In this document: positions 56,461 to 64,000 of the stretch, in pieces
Numbering within the stretch: the stretch's first letter is position 1
Layout of the letters: each line of letters starts with the position of its first letter
IMG/VR virus record: IMGVR_UViG_3300035698_006183
Location: 1 to 64,000 of that record
Length of the DNA: 64,000 bases
Reading direction: 5' to 3' (one strand)
Origin: a virus
Notes under the pieces: generated by a model
The model's database searches: none
Seen by the model: only the letters and a program-made list of their open reading frames with translations
What the model was told of the DNA's origin: nothing
Program-made: the position numbers and the translations under genes

Positions 56461-57297
56461 ATGAGAGTCCTTATAGATCAAAAAGAACTGATAATAGATG
56501 GGCCTTCGGCTGACCTGAAGATTACCCAGGTGGACAAAACCCCTCCCAACTATGAAGACGGGACAGCTATCAATGGCCGTTTCATTCTTCCCGTTGTAGA
56601 TGGTGTGGAGTTTCAAGTAGACTCTGATTCTTATGTCCTTCCAATTGATGGTGATGACATAAGTAGCCAGGCTTTTGCCCATCTGCTGGCCACGTTCCCA
56701 ATGTATGGCCATATCTTCTTCAATCCACTCATCACTGCTCTGAATCTTGCTGATTCTGAGGGTGGTATTGATTTTTCTAAGACTTTTAAAGATGACAGCA
56801 ACACACCACCAGACCCACCGATTTATTATAATCCTCGACTACAAACAGGTCGGGAATCTGGTTCGGATGCTGGAAATTATCCGACTCACACGGCTTTACT
56901 GCCTCTCAATGATAAAGTAATAGCTCCTGCTCCAGACCGTCCAGGCCTTATGGTTACTAAGGAAATCGACCTTACTCCTTATACTGGCTCTGATGGAACA
57001 GATGAATTCTGTCTGTATTGGAAGCTGTTCAATTTTGAAACCTGTGAAGACCTTGCCGGGGACCATGAGAACGATGTTGTGGGTGAAAACACTCCAGCAA
57101 TTCGTCAAATTTTCGAGACAGACCCAGAACCAGATGACTTGTCTGTCTATATTTCCCCTGATAATGGAATCCATTGGTGTGAAGCAGGGTTCCTAGAACC
57201 GGTTGCTTTCACGTTCAAGACGACGAGCATTCGGCTGGCATTTTTGAACCGTGGTGATAGCAAAATTTACATTGCCAATTATTCAGCAATGTTTTAG
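56461..57297 (+). CDS. Small beta-rich fibre-associated protein, 278 aa
   Basis: GAGG at 56452-56455, just after the preceding stop, supports the ATG at 56461. The product is beta-rich and acidic. It begins with RVLIDQKELIIDG, has a Pro-rich loop near 120 (NTPPDPPIYYNP), and ends with a unit resembling a jelly-roll or discoidin-like fold: DDLSVYISPDNGIHWCEAGF, then IRLAFLNRGDSKIYIANYSA. There is no signal peptide. Because it sits between the beta-helix tailspike and the 2140-aa fibre, it could be a tip, cap or assembly partner of either. No catalytic motif was seen, and the family was not recognised. Confidence 0.66.
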   Translation: MRVLIDQKELIIDGPSADLKITQVDKTPPNYEDGTAINGRFILPVVDGVEFQVDSDSYVLPIDGDDISSQAFAHLLATFPMYGHIFFNPLITALNLADSEGGIDFSKTFKDDSNTPPDPPIYYNPRLQTGRESGSDAGNYPTHTALLPLNDKVIAPAPDRPGLMVTKEIDLTPYTGSDGTDEFCLYWKLFNFETCEDLAGDHENDVVGENTPAIRQIFETDPEPDDLSVYISPDNGIHWCEAGFLEPVAFTFKTTSIRLAFLNRGDSKIYIANYSAMF

Positions 57298-57311
57298 TAA
57301 GGGATTGACAC

Positions 57312-60300
57312 ATGGCAAATTTCGGACCCGATGTAAGCAGAACACTAGAGGCCGTCAATCGGCAGTTCAATACAGTCCTGTGGAGGAAGAATAAGCCCCC
57401 ACTCGATGCTGAACTGAACCTGATGAGCCAGATAGAGTGGGATAACCTTCGGGATGTTCTGCGTTCGATGATGCCTTCAGGTTTCATCACTGACCCAACA
57501 CGTCCTCTGGAAGATTTCCAGTTTGACCCATCATGGTCAAATATGTTCGTCCTGGGTAACCCTACGAAGCAGACTCTTGGTGAAACAACTACAATCGAAT
57601 CAAACCCAGTCGTTTGGGCTAATGTCAACGGTTGGTTAATCCCAGTCGTCGGAACAAATATTGACTCCGCCTGGTTAGCCTCTCAGGGTGAACCAACAAA
57701 CATCGTTCGTCTGAATCCTCCCCCTGAATCTGATGCACGAGTTGATTTCGTGTTTCTTGAAGCCTGGCAAACCAGACTCGATGCAAACCCTGCTTCGGCT
57801 CATAAGCCAGCTTCTGATAAAATCTGGAAGTACGGAAATGTTGAGTTTGGTGGAACTAATCTACCAGACGACCTTGAAGACCCAACTATTGGCCACCAGA
57901 CTTCGGCTCGTGTGCAAGTTCAGTATCGAATCCGAGTGTTCGGTTCAGGTGCTGGCCAAGGCCAGAGTGCAGACCTCATGAACTACCCTGACGGATTGGG
58001 ATACCCCAGCATCCTCGGGCAAGGTGCATCCTCTGCTGTAGTAGCAGGATACCCTTTCCAAAATATGCGTGAAGAACTTGGTGACCCCTCCTTATGGAGA
58101 GCTGGTGATGGCAACACAGCCAACGGGATGGAAACTGTAGACGGTTTCTCTTATGCTATTCCCATCTGTGCCGTGTTCCGTCGTAACTCCCGAGTGTATG
58201 TGGCCATGACTGCTGCTGGTAACCCTAACCACAATGGTGGTTTCAACAGGACCCCAGCAACTAGCCTGCTACCTAATCCTCTGACAGGAGCCAAAGCTCT
58301 GACTACGGCTACTATCGTAGGAGTCGGTGCTCACACAGGGATTGCAGCTTCTGATGGTTTCAGTGATTCAGGATTCGGTGTACCCGCAACTTCTGCTGAT
58401 ATTCCAATGCCTTACGGTAATTCTATAGAATTTGAAATCAATGTCTCTGGACTAGATGGCTCTGGTTTAGACGATACTGCTCAGAACTGGCCATACACGT
58501 ACATCAAGATTGAAGATGAGATTTTCAGTGTAGCCTCCGTGGATAAAGTTGCTGGCACTATCAGGATTCCTGAGAATGGCCGAAGCCGGTTCGGAACAAC
58601 TGTCACTGGTCATCTGACTGGTACAATCATTGAGTTCTACAACACTCGACCAGATGGCCTTTATTCCGACCAGGTTGACTGCTGTGACATCTTAGACCTC
58701 CGACGCGGTCTCAATGCCAATGACTGGGACTTTGGCCGTCTGCTGGAACGTGGAGTGGCTGACCTCCTAACAGGTAAACTGAGAACAGCTTGGAAACGAG
58801 AAGGTGCTTCCTACGGTGGAACTCAAGGTCCCGTCGTTCATGAAGTTGACCATCTCTATGCTTATGATTCAACTCACCCGAACGGCACTGACCCAATTGA
58901 TGGGCCAGATGGTGTTCGTACAGTTTGGTCTGATGCAGCTGCTATACAGCCTAACGTGACGACCCTTCTGGATAATGCTGCTGTGACTTCAGGTTCGACC
59001 CCACAGACCGTGGAATCTTTCAATGCTTCGGTCGAATGGGATGTAGCTCCTGGCTTCCGTCCTTCAGGTTTCTTGAATACTGGTGGTGGGCTAACAGAAG
59101 AAGAATCATTCTCGAATGGTTCTGTCCTCTTATTCCACATCGGTGGTGATGATGGTACTGAAGGTGCCCGAGGAACTTTCCGTGATGGAAGTACCCGAGC
59201 AGTTCGGTTCCTGATGCCTAAAGAGATGTGGCGTTCAGGCTACCCCGTGGTAGACCCTGGAAATGGCCAACAACATCCAATCCAACTTCGATTCTGGGGG
59301 GAGAGAGCTTTCGAGCCTGCTCCTGAGAACCTCGATGCAGTGAAAGCTGCCCGACATGTTGGCCCGATGTATCCTTGGAAAGACCTGTCATTCGAATATC
59401 CCTTCATTGCTCTTGGAGGAATCCTGAATGATGGTGGTTTGATGCAGATTGATGTGCCAAACTCATCTTTCCAGGCAGTCACCGAATATGATACTGAGGT
59501 CTTCTCTAACTACGACATCATCGAGATTGACCTCAATAGCTATGATTTCAATGCTAATGGCACTTATGGCCATTGGACCGAAGATTCTATCGGTGCTAAA
59601 CAGTTCACTAACGACCCGTCATTGGTCAGCAAACCTCTCCTGAGAGGTGAACGTACTCTATACGGCCTCCTGACAGACAATGGCCGTGACTTGACAGGTT
59701 TGTCTTCGGAAGTTTACCTGGTCATCTACGGTGATGATACATGGCGTGATAACAACGGTGCTTTCCAGGTTATCGGTGTTGGTACCGAAGGGTACACCAC
59801 TAATAATGCTGTCAACGGCACGAGTTTGGTTCTCCGTCCTCTGTCTGCTGACTTCGTAGATTTCGATTTTACTACGGCCAAAACATTGAGAGTAGAGTTT
59901 AGAACTCCTTACCATAATGCTGATGATGCTTCTGATGCTGAGAGCAGAGTAGCTGATTTGGCCGTCGTCTTAACAGACCTTGGTGGCATCCTGGATAAAG
60001 AAATCCGGGTCAGTGACATGACTATCTCAACTGGTGACCATCCTTGGAAACGGGAGCATCTGGGTGATGTAGCAGGGACAACTTACGACCTGGCTATTCC
60101 TTATGATACTGGTGCTCCCGCAGTCAACATTGCAGCTTGTAAAGCTCTGGTGGATTTGACTCTGATTTATCATCCTGGCCGAGGTTCAATGAACCGTGTG
60201 CCAGATGAACTGAATAGATTTGCTTTGAAAGGGAATAACACTCTGCCTGCCTCTGGTGGATACCTGAGAGGAAACCCTGCTAACATTGATACAACCTTTG

Positions 60301-63300
60301 CATCTACGTCTGGTGCTCCTTCAGATGAAATCTGGTGGGACCCAGCTCATGTTCAGTTATGGAATCGTCTTCCTTCTTTAGGATGGCCAGCTCCTTCTGC
60401 TGAAAACTATGGTGGTGAGGTTGTCGGTTACACAGAACAGGACAGAGAAAACGAACTGTTCTATGATAGAGGAAGCAAAACAGCTATCTTCCGACCGTTC
60501 CGTGACCGCCAGATGACCCTTCAGGCCGTCAGCATCCGAAACGACGACGGAACCACAGGCTTCCCGAATGCAACTACAGGTTTGGAAGGTGGTTTTGAGT
60601 ACCTGACCAAAGCTATCAATAAAGATGCTGGACAGCTCTTTACACCGAACAAGTTTGCTGGTTTCCCAGTACCATTCGAGTTCATGCCACGGTTTGGCCG
60701 ACAGGACATTCCTTACTATGTGGATATCAACTCTGGTAATGGACCATTCCTGAGTGGTATCAACCACTTGTTCGAGGACACCATCAACGTGGTATCCAAC
60801 ATCTTCAACATTATCGGTGGTGAGCCGAAGACTTCGGAAGTGGCCACTTTGATTTTCCGGACAGATACTCCAGCTCGTTATGCTGAATACGACACCTACA
60901 CAGGTATCGAGAACGAACGTCCTGTGATGTTTGCCCGTAAAACCACGGACATCAATATTCCTGCAGCTGCATTCGGCCCGGAGATTCTGGCTCAGTTGGC
61001 AGCAGTGAACTCATCCGACTTCGGTAAAGGACTCAAAGGAATTCAGCTTCCGCCGTACATTGGCCCAGCTCGTGTCCTTGGTGTATATGAGAAGACAGAC
61101 TTCGAAGCCAAAGGTGGTCATACCTTTAAAGGGAACCGCTGGCAGATGGAAGAAGCTGCTCCCCCGAACTTGCTGAGAACCGATGCTGACCGTCAGACTT
61201 TGTTCATCCTCCAGGATGGTGCAAAAGACTTGACAACGGAAGATGGAGACCACACGTACATCATCCCGTCGAATGCAATCGACTTCACCAGGTCTTTGAC
61301 TTATATCACGGCAGGGGATGCTACCAAGACCTTTGAAGATTACGAATACGTGGTGGAATGCACAGTCTTCGGATTTGCCAAAGGCTTCATCAACGAAAAC
61401 AACTATGTTCTGATGCGTGAACTCAATGGCCACAATACTGGGGCAAACGTGGATAACTTCCCCGACCCCATCGAGTACGACGACATCCGTATGGTTATCC
61501 CATGCCCAGCCGGTGACAGTGACCAACTGTACTCGGCTTACAACCGAACTGTTTACCAGGGTGACCCCTACTTCTCCGTGAATGGGAGTGCCGCTGATTA
61601 TACTAACAGATATGGCCAAATCAGCATCGGTGACCAGTATGACATGAGGATTCCAGTCCAACAGTACGACAGCAATGGTAACTTCATACCTGAAATCACC
61701 AACCCCAAATCATTTGAAGTTCTGGCCTCAATGGACTTCTACACGACTATGGGAACTGGTAAAATGGCTGGGGACTTTTACCCAGGAACTCCGCTGGACA
61801 TTGGCCACACAGAATGGAATCGGGATGCTTCTTTCAGAAGCCCTGAAACTAATACCAGCCCAGCCTGGAGAATTATGCCTCGGACATATTCTGAGGGACA
61901 GAAATCGAACCCGAACCGAGCAGGATTAACCCTCATCTGCCAGGATAATGCTGGTTGGTGTGTAGATGCCGACCCGGACTACAGCTTCATCCGATTCCGT
62001 TTCGGTTTATTGGATGGAACTCTGGTAGACCTCTATGGTGCTACCTCTGATACAGCCAGCATTCTGACTACGGGACTGGGGCTTGACAGTGCTGATGTAT
62101 TCGAAGTGGATGCAAATCAGGCTCAAGAGATTCTCGAAGGTTCCGAAGATAAAGATATAAACATCCCTGCTGGTGGTTCTACAGAGTACACTGTTGCAGT
62201 GGTAGGTTGTGTATCAGGAGATTCTGTGATTGTGAACTCTCCAGATTTACCGACCCGTCTTGTTACAATGAGTAAGGTTACAACTCCAGGTGAAGTTACA
62301 GTTACAATAATTGACCCTGGTGAAAAAGTTGACACCTACGTGACAGGGGATGAGTCAATCGTTTTTGCCAATCCTCTCCCTGCTAATACTTCAGCATCTT
62401 CAACGGTATCAATCCCTCTGGCAGATTTGCCTGATGATGATTATACTTTGTATGTGGAAGACACAGAACAGAACCCGTTATCTATTGACAGAATGATTTT
62501 CACATGTCAGTCGGCTATTAACGGTGCAAACTTGGATGTTAAGGTGTTTATCCATAATATTTCAAGTTCCTCCATACTTCTGGGTACACGGATTGTTAGA
62601 ATCGGAGTAGCTGGTTCTCGAGATGCTACTACTCAAAGTGATGTGACTCTCCATGCTAAAGTATTCCAGACAGTTGGAAAAATGTCAGCTACTCTGGTAA
62701 ACCTGATGGAGACCATCAATACTCACCCATCACTCTATCAAAATGTGAAGACTCTCGGTGAAGGTGACAACACTCTCAAAATCATCTCTGTCCCAACAGG
62801 AGCAGAGGGTAATGACATCACAGTTACAGCTCAAATGGTGGGTGTGGATGCTTCGGGTTCTCCAGTAGTTATTGCTGGTGAGTACACAGCACAGGATAAA
62901 GTTTATCCTCTGGAAGCTATTCCTTCTAATCAGAATCCACAACCGTTCGTGGCTTCGGCTTCGACTCCACTCATCGGTGGGATTAACTTCCCATTGAATG
63001 CTGGGAACGGCACAAGTCAAATAGGTCTGACTGGTATGACAGAGAGACTGCCTATGGGAGCATTGCTCCAGGACAGTGATTTCCTCTGTGAGAATCCTTT
63101 GAATGACCAGGCTTCGGCAGTGAAAACTGCTCCAGTTGGACCACATCCGATTCAAACTCTGATGCCGATGACGCAACAGGGTGAAGAATTTGAAAGATTC
63201 AACGGAGCACCTGGCCAGCTTCTAGCTCTGTCCGATGGATTTGAGTGTATCTCTGGTAACTTCAGCTCTTGGACTTCCACTCACACCACAGGCACGAAGA

Positions 63301-63734
63301 AATATCGTATCTACCGTGGAGCTGGTGCTCCCTACGTGTTATCGGGTAATAATCCTGGTGGCCCGATAGACTGGGTTTCGGATACATTCCCACCTTCCAG
63401 CCAGCCTGTCCTTAAAGGTGGAGTGTTGGCTTGCAGGGCTATGTTGGTCCGTAACTTCCCAGAATATCTGGTAACTTCTGACAAACATCCTTCTGAGGGT
63501 GATGAAATTCAGATGATTGTATTGACCTACGGACATCTTGGTGATGGCCGTTCCCAGTTCACTGGGGTTACTTTAGATGGCATTATTTCACCATCTGGGT
63601 ATGGTGAAGGATATGCTGCTGCTGACCGTTACCGAATCGGTGGACGCCCGATGTTCCGAGGCTTCTCCCGTCAAGTACCGAACCCAGCTACAGTTCAATT
63701 GGCGGTTTACCCTGATGCTATAAGGGAACCTTAA
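57312..63734 (+). CDS. Giant tail fibre protein, paralogue of the 1201-aa fibre
   Basis: AAGGGA ends 7-8 nt before the ATG. The 2140-aa product has the N-terminal LWRKNKPPLDAEL signature and the later FVFLEAW, ARVQVQYRIR, VDGFSYAIPICAVFRR (near residue 276) and RPDGLYSDQVDCCDILDLRR (near 445-465) motifs that it shares with the fibre at 42594. Most of the rest is beta-rich. Near 1776-1840 is a unit with SATLVNLMETINTHPSL and IISVPTGAEGNDITV, similar to the hook/sheath-type module found in the gp25-like and 1201-aa proteins. The C-terminal 200 residues include GLTGMTERLPMGALLQDSDF and look like a compact tip. It is the last and longest of the adhesin array. A duplication of an ancestral fibre followed by gain of domains is likely. 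Receptor unknown. Confidence 0.7.
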   Translation: MANFGPDVSRTLEAVNRQFNTVLWRKNKPPLDAELNLMSQIEWDNLRDVLRSMMPSGFITDPTRPLEDFQFDPSWSNMFVLGNPTKQTLGETTTIESNPVVWANVNGWLIPVVGTNIDSAWLASQGEPTNIVRLNPPPESDARVDFVFLEAWQTRLDANPASAHKPASDKIWKYGNVEFGGTNLPDDLEDPTIGHQTSARVQVQYRIRVFGSGAGQGQSADLMNYPDGLGYPSILGQGASSAVVAGYPFQNMREELGDPSLWRAGDGNTANGMETVDGFSYAIPICAVFRRNSRVYVAMTAAGNPNHNGGFNRTPATSLLPNPLTGAKALTTATIVGVGAHTGIAASDGFSDSGFGVPATSADIPMPYGNSIEFEINVSGLDGSGLDDTAQNWPYTYIKIEDEIFSVASVDKVAGTIRIPENGRSRFGTTVTGHLTGTIIEFYNTRPDGLYSDQVDCCDILDLRRGLNANDWDFGRLLERGVADLLTGKLRTAWKREGASYGGTQGPVVHEVDHLYAYDSTHPNGTDPIDGPDGVRTVWSDAAAIQPNVTTLLDNAAVTSGSTPQTVESFNASVEWDVAPGFRPSGFLNTGGGLTEEESFSNGSVLLFHIGGDDGTEGARGTFRDGSTRAVRFLMPKEMWRSGYPVVDPGNGQQHPIQLRFWGERAFEPAPENLDAVKAARHVGPMYPWKDLSFEYPFIALGGILNDGGLMQIDVPNSSFQAVTEYDTEVFSNYDIIEIDLNSYDFNANGTYGHWTEDSIGAKQFTNDPSLVSKPLLRGERTLYGLLTDNGRDLTGLSSEVYLVIYGDDTWRDNNGAFQVIGVGTEGYTTNNAVNGTSLVLRPLSADFVDFDFTTAKTLRVEFRTPYHNADDASDAESRVADLAVVLTDLGGILDKEIRVSDMTISTGDHPWKREHLGDVAGTTYDLAIPYDTGAPAVNIAACKALVDLTLIYHPGRGSMNRVPDELNRFALKGNNTLPASGGYLRGNPANIDTTFASTSGAPSDEIWWDPAHVQLWNRLPSLGWPAPSAENYGGEVVGYTEQDRENELFYDRGSKTAIFRPFRDRQMTLQAVSIRNDDGTTGFPNATTGLEGGFEYLTKAINKDAGQLFTPNKFAGFPVPFEFMPRFGRQDIPYYVDINSGNGPFLSGINHLFEDTINVVSNIFNIIGGEPKTSEVATLIFRTDTPARYAEYDTYTGIENERPVMFARKTTDINIPAAAFGPEILAQLAAVNSSDFGKGLKGIQLPPYIGPARVLGVYEKTDFEAKGGHTFKGNRWQMEEAAPPNLLRTDADRQTLFILQDGAKDLTTEDGDHTYIIPSNAIDFTRSLTYITAGDATKTFEDYEYVVECTVFGFAKGFINENNYVLMRELNGHNTGANVDNFPDPIEYDDIRMVIPCPAGDSDQLYSAYNRTVYQGDPYFSVNGSAADYTNRYGQISIGDQYDMRIPVQQYDSNGNFIPEITNPKSFEVLASMDFYTTMGTGKMAGDFYPGTPLDIGHTEWNRDASFRSPETNTSPAWRIMPRTYSEGQKSNPNRAGLTLICQDNAGWCVDADPDYSFIRFRFGLLDGTLVDLYGATSDTASILTTGLGLDSADVFEVDANQAQEILEGSEDKDINIPAGGSTEYTVAVVGCVSGDSVIVNSPDLPTRLVTMSKVTTPGEVTVTIIDPGEKVDTYVTGDESIVFANPLPANTSASSTVSIPLADLPDDDYTLYVEDTEQNPLSIDRMIFTCQSAINGANLDVKVFIHNISSSSILLGTRIVRIGVAGSRDATTQSDVTLHAKVFQTVGKMSATLVNLMETINTHPSLYQNVKTLGEGDNTLKIISVPTGAEGNDITVTAQMVGVDASGSPVVIAGEYTAQDKVYPLEAIPSNQNPQPFVASASTPLIGGINFPLNAGNGTSQIGLTGMTERLPMGALLQDSDFLCENPLNDQASAVKTAPVGPHPIQTLMPMTQQGEEFERFNGAPGQLLALSDGFECISGNFSSWTSTHTTGTKKYRIYRGAGAPYVLSGNNPGGPIDWVSDTFPPSSQPVLKGGVLACRAMLVRNFPEYLVTSDKHPSEGDEIQMIVLTYGHLGDGRSQFTGVTLDGIISPSGYGEGYAAADRYRIGGRPMFRGFSRQVPNPATVQLAVYPDAIREP

Positions 63735-63737
63735 TCA

Positions 63738-63743
63738 AGGAGG
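63738..63743 (+). promoter_or_regulatory. Ribosome site of the lipoprotein gene
   Basis: AGGAGG lies 7 nt before ATG 63751 and only 1 nt before the in-frame ATG at 63745, so 63751 is the better start. Confidence 0.6.
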
Positions 63744-63750
63744 AATGAAG

Positions 63751-64000
63751 ATGAAGAATTTAGTATGGTTATTGGTATTAGCAGCATTCACGATGAGTGG
63801 ATGTGCGGCTCTCGATTATTTCAAGAAAGCCGACAATCAGGAAAACCTGGTAAAATTGGGAATCACTTGCTTTGAAAGTAAAGATTACACGATTGGTATC
63901 GAATACGGTCTTACCAGAGATGGTGAAGAAATCACGAATGCTACTCAGGTCGGTGGGATTATCGGATGTGATAACAAGAAGTTCTCAGTTATATGTGATG
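63751..64000 (+). CDS. Phage-encoded lipoprotein, 5' part (runs off window)
   Basis: The visible 83 codons read MKNLVWLLVLAAFTMSGCAA and onward: a short basic start, a hydrophobic core and a lipobox-like MSGC with the lipidated Cys at residue 18. Ala at the +2 position (no Asp) predicts sorting to the outer membrane in a Gram-negative cell. Three more cysteines (C40, C73, C82) could form disulphides in the periplasm. The frame is open at the window edge. Phage lipoproteins in such places include outer-membrane spanin subunits and superinfection-exclusion lipoproteins such as T5 Llp; neither can be confirmed. It is the only gene here with a signal sequence, so it acts in the infected cell rather than in the virion. 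Confidence 0.75.
   Translation, partial: MKNLVWLLVLAAFTMSGCAALDYFKKADNQENLVKLGITCFESKDYTIGIEYGLTRDGEEITNATQVGGIIGCDNKKFSVICD

Noticed and set aside
57305-57310. TTGACA as a -35 box
   Set aside because: It overlaps the start region of the 2140-aa gene and lacks a -10 box about 17 nt downstream.
61011-61661. 216-codon open frame on the minus strand
   Set aside because: It lies wholly inside the 2140-aa fibre gene, is Val-rich as a by-product of the codon use of the + strand gene, and has no ribosome site.
1-64000. CRISPR arrays, tRNA genes, insertion sequences, integrase or attachment sites
   Set aside because: None was seen; no direct repeat series, no cloverleaf-like gap and no transposase motif, and almost all bases are coding.

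Overview
This window is almost wall-to-wall coding (about 99%): 22 genes, all on the + strand, no intergenic gap above about 65 nt, and roughly 21,000 codons in 64 kb. It reads as the tail, baseplate and adhesin module of a large contractile-tailed bacteriophage (myovirus), probably a jumbo phage given the gene sizes. The assignment rests on the gene order plus recognisable families: tape measure, tail-hub adaptors, gp27-like hub, gp5-like spike, gp25-like wedge, baseplate-J (gp6-like) wedge, gpI-like wedge, then giant fibres and tailspikes. No replication, capsid, tRNA, CRISPR or integration genes are present. A lipoprotein with a lipobox at the right edge suggests a Gram-negative host, but species cannot be told from the sequence.

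Layout. 1-11.6 kb is the central tail axis: 3' part of the tape measure gene, two related hub adaptors (2266 and 2969), a 1380-aa hub (4370), an 817-aa spike (8512) and a 200-aa, almost uncharged hydrophobic protein (10965). 11.6-27.2 kb holds a giant 3877-aa protein of unknown role (11568), a 77-aa coiled coil (23198), a 976-aa protein with amphipathic helix bundles at both ends (23431) and a 288-aa protein (26371). 27.3-33.4 kb is the baseplate wedge: gp25-like (27292), baseplate-J-like (28475) and gpI-like (31993). 33.4-63.7 kb is an adhesion array of giant fibre or tailspike-like proteins (914, 1881, 1201, 1270, 2120 and 2140 aa) with two smaller partners (219 and 278 aa). A lipoprotein gene begins at 63751 and runs off the window.

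How the genes fit together. The order resembles the tail operons of P2-like phages and contractile injection systems (tube/hub adaptor, spike, gp25, gp6, gp7/gpI, fibre). The giant protein set between spike and gp25 and the multi-fibre array are what set it apart. Tight stop/start overlaps (TAATG, ATGA, TGATG) and absent gaps indicate translational coupling within one or a few long late transcripts. Several beta modules recur in different proteins, so the adhesins and baseplate proteins seem to share parts. The sequence is also strongly depleted in GATC, and the beta-helix tailspike near 54-56 kb is clearly more AT-rich than its neighbours.

Limits: functions rest on motif and order recognition by eye; no database search or structure prediction was run. 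Residue positions are approximate.
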